Shown here piece after piece: positions 44,484-53,349 of a DNA stretch of 64,000 bases. The stretch comes from Streptomyces sp. R33 (GTDB taxonomy: Bacteria; Actinomycetota; Actinomycetes; Streptomycetales; Streptomycetaceae). A model generated the notes under the pieces. It was not told where the DNA came from. It saw only the letters and a list, made by a program, of their open reading frames with translations, and made no database searches. The position numbers and the translations under genes were made by a program. The stretch lies in the NCBI RefSeq assembly GCF_041200175.1, contig NZ_CP165728.1:310001-374000 (forward strand), in the 5' to 3' direction. Within the stretch, counting starts at the first letter, position 1. Every line of letters starts with the position of its first letter.

Positions 44484-46309
44484 ATGATCACAGGATGGAA
44501 GGTCGGGCCGAAGGGCTGGCCGTACTACTGCAACGGCGTGCTGGTCGCGACGGCCACCGCCGAGCGGGCGCGACGCTGCGCGCAGCCCAGGACGAGGCAG
44601 GTGTTCCGGCCGGGTTCTGGATGGGCCGGTGCCTGCCCGCGGTCGGCTTGGTCGCTGCGGACGTTGTGACCGAGAGGCAGGCCGAACTGCTCCTGGGGGA
44701 AGGACGGCACCCGGACTCCGACCGGATCGAGTACGAGCGCCTGGCGGCGGGCGATGATCCGGCGAAGGCACGGCGGGCGACCGTGCTGGGCCGCCCTATC
44801 GAGCACAATCAGTCGCCTGCCACCGAGAAGGCCAAGGAGCGCTCGCCGTGGCTGGCCATGGATCTGGTGTTCCGGGCGCCGTCGACCGCGCAGATCGCGT
44901 GGGCTCTATGCGATGACAAGCACCGCATGGTCTTGGAGCTGTGTCAGGAGATTGCCCGGGACAAGACGCTGGCGTGGCTGGAGGAGGCGGTAGCGGAGAT
45001 CCGCTGGGGGAGCGGCGGCAAGCACCGCGGTCCGGTCCTGGACGGGCTGATCGTCGCGGTGTTCCGGCACTATGAGTCCCGGGCCCGGGAACCACGGCCG
45101 CTCCTCCACGACCATGCGGTGGTGTCGATCCGGGCCCGGCGGCCGGACGGGAAGTGGGGGAACTGGTTTCAGGACCGGATGCTGGCGCACATCGTGGCGG
45201 CCGGCACCTTGTACTCCCTCTACTTCATGGAGGAGGTCTCGGCCCGGCTCGGGTGGGCGTGGGAGCCGCGCGAGGTGACCGCGGGCAAAAGGCCGGTCAT
45301 GGAGATCGCCGGGATCGACTGGCGTCTGATCGGCTGGCAGTCGACCCGCCGTCAGCAGATCGCGGACGCGCTGCCCGTCATCGTCGCCGACTACGAAGCC
45401 ACGCAAGGGCACCCACCGGGGGAGCGCGCCGCTTACGCGCTCAGCCAACAGGCCGCCGACCGGACCCGCCCGCCGAAACGCAAGGACCCGCGATCCCTGA
45501 CCGAGCTGCGCGAGCTCTGGCGAAAGTCGGCGATCCGGGCGTATGGCGCCGACGTCATCGACCGGCTGGCGGAGCGGGCCCGGGCGGCGGCCGCAGCGGT
45601 ATGGGCGCGGGTCCGCCCGGTCGTCGACATAGCGCTGGCCGCCGTCGACGTCGCCGCCGTGGTGTACGTGATGCGCGGCGCGTTCAAGCATCACCACCTA
45701 CTCGCCGAAGCCCGCCGCCACCTCGCCTACGTCCTGCGCGGCCGCCCCCACCCCCACCAGCCCGGCCTGGACCAGCAGATCGTCCAGGAGGCCATCGACC
45801 ACTACACCCGCCCGGTCGGCCGGGGCCGGATGATGACCGCCGACCTCCGCGCCCTGTACCCGCACGACATCGAGGACCAGGCCGTGCTGCGCCCCCTGAC
45901 CCGCAACCGATCCGCCACCCCGTACGAGAGGGCCCGCCTCGCCGCCGGCGCCCTCACCGCCCGGGTCCACGCCGTACGCCGCGCGGACCGCCTGAACTCC
46001 CGGACCCGGCCGCGCACCGTCGCCGTACCGACTACCCCGAGACCCAACCTGCGCCCGGGGTGGGCGGAGCGGAGGGCCGGCCGAGACCTGGAGCCGGCGA
46101 CGGACGTCGCCGCGGTGGAGCAGACCAGCCGGACGCTGGAGGCCGCAGCCGCCGAGATGGCCGCCCGGCTCCAGGCAGGCATCCGTGAACGCGCCGCCGC
46201 CCGCCGCCCCTCACCCCAGTCCGCCCCGGCGACGGCCCCACCGCCGCGCACCCCGCAGCCTGTCCAGCCCGCGCCGGGCCGGACCACACCCACCGGAGGA
46301 ATCGCATGA
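44484..46309 (+). pseudogene. MobF-type relaxase (TrwC-like), frameshifted near start
   Basis: From the ATG at 44484 one frame reads MITGWKVGPKGWPYYCNGVL with the tyrosine pair; near 44570 similarity moves by one base to GATLRAAQDEAGVPAGFWMG and stays in that frame to 46309. The HUH histidines are present (VFRHYESRA, then LLHDHAVVSI). Next come WKSARELG-like SARLGWAWEPRE and a C-terminal region that is not the usual TraI helicase. A relaxase nicks oriT and leads the strand in conjugation. One indel is needed for a full product; check for sequencing error. Confidence 0.75.
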
Positions 46310-46632
46310 CCACCACGCCGCCCGCGGACCCGAGGATCGAAGCCGTCGCCGCCCGGCTGAAGGAGGCCGTCCAGGAGCGCGCCGAGGCGCTCGGGCCGCC
46401 GCCGGTCTGGCAGCCGATCTGGAAGCGGCCCCGGAAGCCGAAGTCCATCAAGGCGAAGAAGGCGGAGCTGGCCAAGCAGCGCAAGCGGCTCAAGGCAGCC
46501 GGTGTCCGCCGGTTCTACGGCGCCCAGGCGCGCCGGCCCCGGCCCCGGCAGAACCGCATCGGCAGCGCCGCCGCGCGCCGCGATGCCCGCGCCCTATCCC
46601 GGATGCGGCAATCGAACGCCTGGCTGTGGTGA
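46306..46632 (+). CDS. basic protein coupled to the relaxase
   Basis: 108 residues, ATG overlapping the relaxase stop (ATGA). It has an acidic helical start (IEAVAARLKEAVQERAEALG) and a very basic remainder (KPKSIKAKKAELAKQRKRLK, and ARRPRPRQNRIGSAAARRDAR). The charge suggests nucleic-acid binding, perhaps an accessory factor of the relaxase. Family not recognised. Confidence 0.65.
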   Translation: MTTTPPADPRIEAVAARLKEAVQERAEALGPPPVWQPIWKRPRKPKSIKAKKAELAKQRKRLKAAGVRRFYGAQARRPRPRQNRIGSAAARRDARALSRMRQSNAWLW

Positions 46633-46653
46633 CGATGCCGGGCATCGTCCACC

Positions 46654-46747
46654 GAGTGGACCGCCCGATGCCGACAGTGAGTGGAGCCCATCGAGTGGAC
46701 TCCACTCAGTGGACTCCACCTGGTGGGCGCCCCCCTCAGTGGCCTCC
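46654..46747. repeat. cluster of AGTGGA-type short repeats
   Basis: Five related motifs: GAGTGGACCG (46654), GAGTGGAGCCCA (46679), GAGTGGACTCCACT (46693), CAGTGGACTCCACC (46707) and CAGTGGCCTCC (46737). The two central copies are near-perfect dyads 14 bp apart. Placed just after the relaxase operon, they could be an operator, an oriT-associated array or a partition site. Confidence 0.65.
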
Positions 46748-46834
46748 GCCGCGGTGCACCGATTACCCGGCTTCGGCACCAGATGATTCGTGCCTCCATG
46801 TTCGAGCCCTGAGCCCGCACACCCAGGAAGTGGC

Positions 46835-46922
46835 CCACGGCGGCACGGCCAGCATCGGGCCGACTACCGGAAGCAGAGCATGCACGCTCCGCCCCCGCCC
46901 CGTCCGGGGAAATAGAGTGCGC
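46835..46922 (+). repeat. 88-bp direct repeat, copy 1
   Basis: Matches 48358-48445 over 88 bp without gaps, about 79 positions identical. Both copies end near GGGGAAATxGAGTGCGC. It lies about 70 bp upstream of the gene at 46995. Confidence 0.88.
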
Positions 46923-46994
46923 TGAGCCTGAGCCGAGGCGGATCATTTCCGTCTGACCGACTATCACCCGGCCGTCCGGTGCTAGGAGTTGCTG

Positions 46995-48152
46995 ATGACT
47001 GATGAAGTCTCGATGACCTGGGAAGAGCTGCTGGCCAGCCCGTTCAAGATATCCACGGTCACCACGCACAACAGCAGCTACCTGACCGAGACCCGGCGCA
47101 TGTTGAACATGAGTGACGAGGCCTTCCACAAGATGATGCGGCTCGCTCACCGCCAGCTCACCGACGACCTCGAAGGCCACGGGGTCTCGTACGACAGCGT
47201 GGCCAAGGCCCTGCTGCCCCAGCACGGCCGCAAGGAGACAGCGCTCCTCTTCGACTCCGAGGTAGCCTCCGCCCGATCCAGAGGCTTCTACGGACACGAC
47301 GTAGCCGAAGCATGGATACCGGCGCTGCCGAAGGTGAAGAGCGGCGTCCCGGTGAACTCGATCCTGCGCGGCGACATCCTCGAAGGCCCCCTCGACCAGA
47401 TAGCCCTCGCGCTCCAGGAGAGCGTCATCCACCACCGGCCCCACAGGTACGTTCACCCGCAACTGATGTACTGCGTCTACATCAACAACCTCTCCCCGAC
47501 GCAGGACCGTGAGCTGAGGCGCGCAGTCGAGGAGCACCCCGCCTACATCGGCTACGCGGATTGCTCCGGCCGCAACACGCTGAAGCAGTACCTGGGCATG
47601 TCGCTGATGAACTCGGGCCTGCGTGTGGGCGACCAGATCCTCGACGCAGTCCTCCACGACGGCCGGAGCTTCGACGGCACGCCCAACGCGGCCGGCCTGC
47701 CCTACAAAGAGAACGGCTTCACGCCGACCGCGGTCCGCGAGTACCTGTTCCTGCCGTTCCTCAGCTACCGCATCAACAGCCACCTCACCGGCAGGAACGC
47801 GGAAGACGCGTATGCCGCGCTGACGACGCTCTCACCCGACGCGTACCTGGTGGAAAGCCCGGCGATCTGGATGACCCCCAGCCGGTACGAATACCTCCAC
47901 GACCCCGGCAAGCACCTCGTCTCCCTCCAACAGGCCGGCCTGGATCACCTCGACCACCCCGGGCTGGAGGCCGTCGTGAGCAAGCTGGTCGCGCAGGGCC
48001 ACATCTACAATCTGCGCCTCAACGAGTACGGCGCGCTCCTGTACACCTCCATGGTCGAGGTCGACACGGGAGGCGGCGAGTACAAGACCTTCACCGTCGG
48101 CCTGAAATTCAACCCCGAGGACAAGCGCGTCGAGCTGACCACCTTCTTCTGA
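46995..48152 (+). CDS. hypothetical protein
   Basis: 385 residues from the ATG at 46995, with AGGAG six bases upstream. The sequence is regular and globular (YLTETRRMLNMSDEAFHKMM, YVHPQLMYCVYINNLSPTQD, NGFTPTAVREYLFLPFLSYR, EYKTFTVGLKFNPEDKRVEL). It has no signal peptide, membrane helix or motif I know. It is the only gene between two 88-bp direct repeats. Confidence 0.7.
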   Translation: MTDEVSMTWEELLASPFKISTVTTHNSSYLTETRRMLNMSDEAFHKMMRLAHRQLTDDLEGHGVSYDSVAKALLPQHGRKETALLFDSEVASARSRGFYGHDVAEAWIPALPKVKSGVPVNSILRGDILEGPLDQIALALQESVIHHRPHRYVHPQLMYCVYINNLSPTQDRELRRAVEEHPAYIGYADCSGRNTLKQYLGMSLMNSGLRVGDQILDAVLHDGRSFDGTPNAAGLPYKENGFTPTAVREYLFLPFLSYRINSHLTGRNAEDAYAALTTLSPDAYLVESPAIWMTPSRYEYLHDPGKHLVSLQQAGLDHLDHPGLEAVVSKLVAQGHIYNLRLNEYGALLYTSMVEVDTGGGEYKTFTVGLKFNPEDKRVELTTFF

Positions 48153-48357
48153 GTCGCCTCGGCCTGGGCTGGCCATTTACGCCATGGACTTGACCACCGG
48201 CGTCAGGGGCCGTAGTCGACGACACCGAGATCAGGCGGGCCCCGCTTTGCCACGTCAGCCACGGCGGCATCCCAGCCATCATCGGATGGTCGCCCGTCAC
48301 TACCGCCTGATCCGTACGGCCGTGGTCGCGCCCTGGGTCCGTCCATCCAGGGCATGG

Positions 48358-48445
48358 CCACGGCGGCACGGCCGGCACCGGGGCGACGACCGGAAGCAGA
48401 ACATGCACGCCCCGCCCCCGCCGCATCCGGGGAAATGGAGTGCGC
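48358..48445 (+). repeat. 88-bp direct repeat, copy 2
   Basis: About 90 percent identical to 46835-46922 and in the same orientation. Confidence 0.88.
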
Positions 48446-48629
48446 CCAGCGCGCCGAGACCGGCGTCCTGACCGCTCGGCAGGCGGACCTCGACTACGGC
48501 CGCCAGATCCGCAACGGCATGGCGCACGGCAAGACCACCCACGCGGTGATGCCACCGGCCACGGCCGTGCCGATGGTCACGACCTCGTTCACGGTCGTCT
48601 CCGAGCTCTGCGCCGCACCCACCAAATGA
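48435..48629 (+). CDS. possible small protein, 64 residues
   Basis: ATG inside the end of the second 88-bp repeat. It reads MECAQRAETGVLTARQADLD, YGRQIRNGMAHGKTTHAVMP and TSFTVVSELCAAPTK. The composition is plausible. In copy 1 of the repeat the equivalent codon is TAG, so the reading frame is not shared. Confidence 0.35.
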   Translation: MECAQRAETGVLTARQADLDYGRQIRNGMAHGKTTHAVMPPATAVPMVTTSFTVVSELCAAPTK

Positions 48630-48737
48630 TCACGGCTCGATAACGGGCGTCACACCGTCGACTTCGGCAACACCTCTAGCAAGTGAAGGCGGGATTCCGT
48701 CCGGAGTCCCGCGCCACCCGCGTGAGGAGCCTCGACC

Positions 48738-49679
48738 ATGACGTACGCCAGCAGCGCCCGGCAGCCCGAGCCAGAGCCCCGACCGACCTCTCCCCCTAAC
48801 CCTGAGACACCAGCGAAGGGGAAGAAGTCCACTCCCACGGCCGGGAAGGTACGGGCCGATGCACTGCGGATGCTGGGGTGCGTACGGATAGCCACGGTCC
48901 GGCAGATGGCCCAGGTGATCACGGAGGAGGAGTCGGACGGCCGGTCGTACGTGCGCAGAGCCATGGTGGAACTGGCGAAGCTCGGGCTGGCGGAGACGAA
49001 CGGGAAAGACGGCAAGCACCAGATCTGGAACCTCACCCCGGCCGGGCAGAAGGCTCTGGCCGACGGCAACGAGCTGCCACCCCGACCGAAGGCTGGCACC
49101 GGCGCGAAGGCAGTCCGAGCCGGGTTCGGCCCGCACGCCGTCGCGGTGACCGACACGATCCTCGCCTACACCGACACCGTCCTGCGCGGACGCCGGGAGT
49201 ACCTGACCGACTGGCAGGTGGAGGTCAACCACGCCATCAAAGAGACCGGCCTGTCCTTCAACACCGACGCCGTCCTCGCCGTGCCCACCAAGACCAGCGA
49301 GGTCCGCCTCTTTGAACTCGACAACGGCACCATGTCCCAGGCCCGCCTCGCCAAGGAGGTCTGGGACTACGAGCGCTACGCCGGGCACCGCGTCTGGGAA
49401 GGAGCCCGCGGCACCATCGGCGGGACGTACCCGTTCTGGCAGCGCCACCGCTACACCCGCTCCAAGACCTTCCCGCGGCTGCACGTCGTCCTGGCGGGCA
49501 AGGCCGAACACCTCCTCGACAACCGGCTCCAGGCGCTCACGGCCGCCGTGCAGGGCATCACCATCGCGGTGTGGACCAACACCCTGCCCCGGCTGAAGCG
49601 CGGCGAGCCCTGGTACGAGATCGGCGTCGACGACCCGCACGAGCGCCGCGCCCGCTACCCCGAACCCGTCGGCCGCTGA
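48738..49679 (+). CDS. replication-relaxation family protein
   Basis: 313 residues, ATG after GAGGAG. A disordered Pro-rich start is followed by a winged helix (ALRMLGCVRIATVRQMAQVI and RAMVELAKLGLAETNGKDGKHQIWNLTPAGQKAL), then the domain typical of the replication-relaxation family (HAVAVTDTILAYTDTVL, DAVLAVPTKTSEVRLFELDN, RSKTFPRLHVVLAGK). These proteins are common on actinobacterial plasmids and mobile elements and are thought to take part in replication or transfer. Repeat clusters follow directly. Confidence 0.8.
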   Translation: MTYASSARQPEPEPRPTSPPNPETPAKGKKSTPTAGKVRADALRMLGCVRIATVRQMAQVITEEESDGRSYVRRAMVELAKLGLAETNGKDGKHQIWNLTPAGQKALADGNELPPRPKAGTGAKAVRAGFGPHAVAVTDTILAYTDTVLRGRREYLTDWQVEVNHAIKETGLSFNTDAVLAVPTKTSEVRLFELDNGTMSQARLAKEVWDYERYAGHRVWEGARGTIGGTYPFWQRHRYTRSKTFPRLHVVLAGKAEHLLDNRLQALTAAVQGITIAVWTNTLPRLKRGEPWYEIGVDDPHERRARYPEPVGR

Positions 49680-49768
49680 CCGACGCTGGGCAAGCCCAAG
49701 GGGAGCCTGGGCAAGCCACCCGACCACCGGCTTGCCCACCCCGGCCGGAGGCGCTCCGGCCGGGCGGC

Positions 49769-49941
49769 ATCGGTCACGGCCACCCCGGTCTTCCCGGCGA
49801 GGGCCCGGCTGACCGATGACGGGTGACCGATGACCGGTCACCGCCTCGGCCGGGAGTTGCATGGACCGGTCACGGCGCTGACGTGCTGGTTGACCGATCG
49901 CGGGAGACGGATCGGTCACAGCCGTCCTGCCGACCGGTCAC
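49769..49941. repeat. GACCGGTCAC iteron-like cluster, possible origin
   Basis: Eight copies of GACCGGTCAC or its half-matched forms (TGACCGAT, ATCGGTCAC) at 49769, 49810, 49824, 49831, 49864, 49891, 49910 and 49932. Several are palindromic. The cluster lies about 90 bp after the replication-relaxation gene in a stretch without coding sequence, as expected for an origin or for regulator-binding sites. Confidence 0.7.
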
Positions 49942-50089
49942 GGCTTCTGCTGGGCAAGCCCTCGACTCGGAGGGCTTGCCCAGCGTCCGGATCACGTGGC
50001 GGGACGGCTCCCGAAGTCGTGGCGTCACCATCCGGGATACGGAGGCCCGGAGCCGCCCTACGCCTCCTCGACGGTCGTACGACGGAGTC

Positions 50090-50554
50090 ATGAGACGACA
50101 CCAGCAGAACAACGCCGGGCTCGCACCGAGCCTCCCGGGAGACATGTGGCACGCCCTCGCCTCCCTCCACGGGACCCACGTCGATCCCGTCGGCCACCTC
50201 GTACCCCTCGACCGCCCCGACGCCTTCCTCTCCCTCACCCGGCCCGGCGACATCGGCTTCACCGCGCGAGTGGAGCTGTCCGGCGGGGAGACGATGGACC
50301 ACCTCCACAAACTGATCACCACAATCACCCGCGGCATCACCTACGAACTGGGCGCCGCGCCCGGGACCGCGCTGGAGATCATGCTCGGCAAGCGCCACCA
50401 GCTCGCCCTCCACACCGGCCACGTCGACGGCCTCACCCGGCTCCTGCGCGATGCCGTCGACGCGCACATCACGTCCGGCGACGGACCGTGCTTCCACTGC
50501 TACGGCTCCGGGCGTGCGCATCCTCTCTGGGGAGTCGAGGCCGAGCAACCCTGA
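50090..50554 (+). CDS. hypothetical protein
   Basis: 154 residues from the ATG at 50090 (MRRHQQNNAGLAPSLPGDMW) with CGGAG upstream. The middle reads PDAFLSLTRPGDIGFTARVE and LEIMLGKRHQLALHTGHVDG; the end has a CFHCYGSG knuckle. Probably a small soluble protein. Family not recognised. A TGGGCAAGCC inverted pair follows at 50581-50612. Confidence 0.6.
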   Translation: MRRHQQNNAGLAPSLPGDMWHALASLHGTHVDPVGHLVPLDRPDAFLSLTRPGDIGFTARVELSGGETMDHLHKLITTITRGITYELGAAPGTALEIMLGKRHQLALHTGHVDGLTRLLRDAVDAHITSGDGPCFHCYGSGRAHPLWGVEAEQP

Positions 50555-50620
50555 GCGTCCGGGTAAGCCTTAGGCGACCCTGGGCAAGCCCTTCCGTGCG
50601 GGGGCTTGCCCATGCTCCCC

Positions 50621-50836
50621 TCACGGGCAGTCCCGTCCCGGGCGCAGGACGTCGGCGTAGATCCGGGCCCGTACACCTGGCTCACCGGGATCTCGGCGCA
50701 CCGGGCCGATGCCCGAGGTTGCCCAGCGCTCCTCCAGCGCGGTCATGACGGCCCGGACGGTGTCCTCGTCCCTGCCGGTGATGTCGAGCACGACCAGGCC
50801 GGGCTCAGCGATGTGCTTCTCGTCGATTGGCTTCAT
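50621..50836 (-). CDS. DUF6207 family protein
   Basis: 71 residues (MKPIDEKHIAEPGLVVLDIT, then GRDEDTVRAVMTALEERWAT and RRDPGEPGVRARIYADVLRP) with AGGGG upstream. The pattern matches a small Streptomyces family of unknown function. Convergent with 50090-50554; a TGGGCAAGCC inverted pair lies between them. Confidence 0.75.
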   Translation of the reverse strand: MKPIDEKHIAEPGLVVLDITGRDEDTVRAVMTALEERWATSGIGPVRRDPGEPGVRARIYADVLRPGRDCP

Positions 50837-50980
50837 GACCCCTGCGACAGCACGACGGAGCCCGGCGGTTCGCCGGCGGCCTCGGCTTCACCCGCATGAG
50901 CCGGCTGCCCCGGCCCTGGTGCAGCGAGTGGTCCCGGGCAAGCCGCCGCGACAGGGGCTTGCCCAGGGCTGGCAGCCCGG

Positions 50981-51418
50981 TCACACCATGGCGGCGGCCA
51001 CGGCCTCGAGGACGGCCCGCTGCTCCGGGTCGACAGGGATGTCGGCCTGGCGCAGCGCGCGGAGGGTGCTGCCGTCGGAGCACAGCCTGCACAGCCCGAA
51101 CACCGGGATCGGGCCGCCGCCGATGAGGGTGTGCGAGGAAGAGCTGTCGTAGACGGGCCGGTAGCAGCCGGGGCACGGCAGGCAGTCGTCGACGCCGTCC
51201 CCGTCCGGCGCGTTCGGGCCGAGCTGCGGGACGATCCGCAGGAGGTTCTCCCCGGCCTCGGCCCACAGCCCCATCGGCCGCTCCGCGGACCGCTCGAAGA
51301 CGACGTCGTCACCGTTCGGGCCTTCACTGGTACGGACCCGCGCCAGCGTGCCGACGCCTTCGTCGGGATGGTTCGGGAGGAACGCCAGGACGGTGCTGGC
51401 ACCGGGCTCCTCGCTCAC
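50981..51418 (-). CDS. hypothetical protein with zinc-ribbon-like cysteines
   Basis: 145 residues from the GTG at 51418. A beta-rich start (STVLAFLPNHPDEGVGTLAR) leads to a CLPCPGCYRPVYDSSSSHTL segment and a later GLCRLCSDGS, which could bind zinc as two CxxC knuckles. Longer frames upstream lack coding character. Family not recognised. Confidence 0.6.
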   Translation of the reverse strand: MSEEPGASTVLAFLPNHPDEGVGTLARVRTSEGPNGDDVVFERSAERPMGLWAEAGENLLRIVPQLGPNAPDGDGVDDCLPCPGCYRPVYDSSSSHTLIGGGPIPVFGLCRLCSDGSTLRALRQADIPVDPEQRAVLEAVAAAMV

Positions 51419-51700
51419 GCTGTAGACGTGCCCGCGCCCGGCCTTTGTGGGCGGACAACTGAGATTCCCCGGTAGTGGACACAGGGTGGGAAGTGCATGG
51501 ACAAGTCGGCATCCCACTGGCGGACTTATCGTCACGCAGCGTCGTACGCGGCACATCGCGCGATCCGCACTGAGACCATCGGAGCTGGCTGAGTACCAGA
51601 GCTCTGCTACGAGCAGGCGACGAGGCCGGGAGAGGGATAACGGCATGGCCAAGCGGGTAAAGGGGAGGTCATAAGGGCAAAGTGCACGCGGGGGGCCGCA

Positions 51701-52264
51701 ATGGACGCGGGTGACTGGATCTCCTTGGGCGGTGGAGTCGTTGCTAGTGCAGCCGCCGGAATCGCCATCTGGCAGGCCATGCTGGCGAAACGGTCTGCTG
51801 CCTCCGCTGGCAGGCAAGCAGTCGCTGCAGAGCAACAGGTGGCCATCATGGCTCGGCAGCTCGCATACCAAGTTGAGGACCGCGATGATGCAGCAGGTCC
51901 TCGGTTTGAGGTTCTGTCTGCCGCCATCACAGATGATCGAGATCGCCGGCACGTCGTTGACATCACTGTGGCGCAGGCGCTCGGAGGTGAACTCGCCTCC
52001 GTGAGCGTAAGCGCGCGGCAATCGGGCAACGTCGCTGTCCTGCTCAACCCCGACAGCTCGGGGCCCGTGAGGTGGGGCGTCACGGCCCCTGGGTCCACCT
52101 ACAGCCTTAGGGTGCTGCTGACCCACAACTACGTCACTCCGGTGAACGTCGTGCTGGACTTCGACTGCACGGAAGCCAATGGAGAACGCACTTGGCGGCG
52201 CACCCTGACTGCGACGCCCAAGGAATTTAAGAGCTCGTGGAGCATGGGCTTCACCTTTAGGTGA
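51701..52264 (+). CDS. membrane-anchored hypothetical protein
   Basis: 187 residues from the ATG at 51701. A single N-terminal membrane helix (ISLGGGVVASAAAGIAIWQAM) is followed by a short coiled stretch (AKRSAASAGRQAVAAEQQVA) and a beta-sandwich-like domain (RFEVLSAAITDDRDRRHVVD, and STYSLRVLLTHNYVTPVNVV). Many Streptomyces proteins share this plan. Function unknown. Confidence 0.65.
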   Translation: MDAGDWISLGGGVVASAAAGIAIWQAMLAKRSAASAGRQAVAAEQQVAIMARQLAYQVEDRDDAAGPRFEVLSAAITDDRDRRHVVDITVAQALGGELASVSVSARQSGNVAVLLNPDSSGPVRWGVTAPGSTYSLRVLLTHNYVTPVNVVLDFDCTEANGERTWRRTLTATPKEFKSSWSMGFTFR

Positions 52265-52400
52265 CCATCCCGCGGGCGCGCCTCCGGAGCACCCTGGTGG
52301 CCAAGTTCACAAAACAAGCCTGCCGACGGGCATCACCGAGCGTGACATTAGCGATGTCAGTGGCTGCTGTCCGCGGCTGGGGAACTACCGGTGTCCGCCA

Positions 52401-52649
52401 TCAGGCCTTCAAGGCCGTGCCCATCTCGGTCAGGCCCTGGCCGTCGTCGTTGCGCAGGCGCAGCTGCCACGAGGCCGGGGCCCCGTCGATCTCGGCAGGG
52501 GAGGAGGTGATCAGGATGCCGTTGCCGGACCGGCGGACGTCCAGGTGCAGCATCCCCAGGACGGAGTGAAACGCGGTGCCGAACCACTCCGTCGGCTGCC
52601 CGCCCTAACCGCGCGGCGCGCGCGGCTTGTGCACCTTGTGTCGTCCCAT
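52401..52649 (-). pseudogene. small gene interrupted by an in-frame TAG
   Basis: From the ATG at 52649 the frame reads MGRHKVHKPRAPRG, then TAG (52605-52607), then in the same frame GGQPTEWFGTAFHSVLGMLH, LDVRRSGNGILITSSPAEID and ASWQLRLRNDDGQGLTEMGT to the stop at 52401. The second part is clearly protein-like and has no start before its own middle. A single amber codon separates the two parts. Confidence 0.55.
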
Positions 52650-53349
52650 GCTCTGCCTCGCAGACGTGATCCGTGCACGGGCCGATCGGTCCGCTGAACC
52701 CCCAACCGCTGCCCGGCGGCTCAGGCACGCCACAGGCCCGGCCTCCACCCGTTCAGCGCTGGGCAAGCCTCCCCGGCCGGGAGAGCCGCCGAATGCGCCC
52801 CGACCCCCAGGAGGGTTGCACCGGAAGGGGGCTGGAGGGTTGTCTGCAGGGGTGCACTAGGCGGGGGACCGCAGGTGTGACCGGAGGTGGGACCCCCCGA
52901 ATTCGATGATCTTCCGTTTTCCCAGGTCAGCAGCCGTGGGCAAGCCCCTTTCGCAGAACGACACCTCTAATTCGTTAGTAATTAGAGGTTCTGGATCTCT
53001 GAGGGGCCCGGGGCGGCGTTGTTCAGCCCGGGGCAGGGTGTGGTCCGGTCGGTGCCGTGGTGACCCCTACGACACCTCCGACCTTGTCCGCGATAGCCGG
53101 ACGAAGAGGTCTGTCCTGTGTCCGGCGGCTGGCGGCGCCGCAGGGGTACATGTACCGGTACGGCTCGTCAACGGATCCGGTGGCCTCTCGTCGTGGACCA
53201 TGCGCAGGAGATCGTGGACGGGTACGCGCCGCTGAACGTCATGACCCTTGAGGCAACGATCGGAGGCTTAGCGGGGTACCGTGCGCCGCCATAAGCGGCG
53301 TGGCCCCGGCCCGGGGACGGCGCGACGGGGCTGGTCCTCAACACCTGGT
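52650..53349. other. gap with hairpin, no gene seen
   Basis: No supportable gene. It includes two single TGGGCAAGCC copies (52760, 52937) and an AT-rich hairpin at 52964-52988 (CCTCTAATT with AATTAGAGG, seven-base loop), which stands out in this GC-rich DNA and could be a target or binding site. Confidence 0.5.

Larger units (their letters stand above)
49687..52946. repeat. dispersed TGGGCAAGCC repeat family
   Basis: The 10-mer TGGGCAAGCC or its complement occurs at 49687, 49708, 49729, 49951, 49973, 50581, 50603, 50936 (9-mer), 50956, 52760 and 52937. Four sets form inverted pairs in gene gaps, the best being 49950-49983 (14-bp stem, six-base loop). Some pairs can act as terminators between the small genes; others are single. 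Confidence 0.8.

Noticed and set aside
46515..47783. Minus-strand frame of 422 codons
   Set aside because: Covers the antisense of the 46995 gene; its sense strand has a strong ribosome binding site and better composition.
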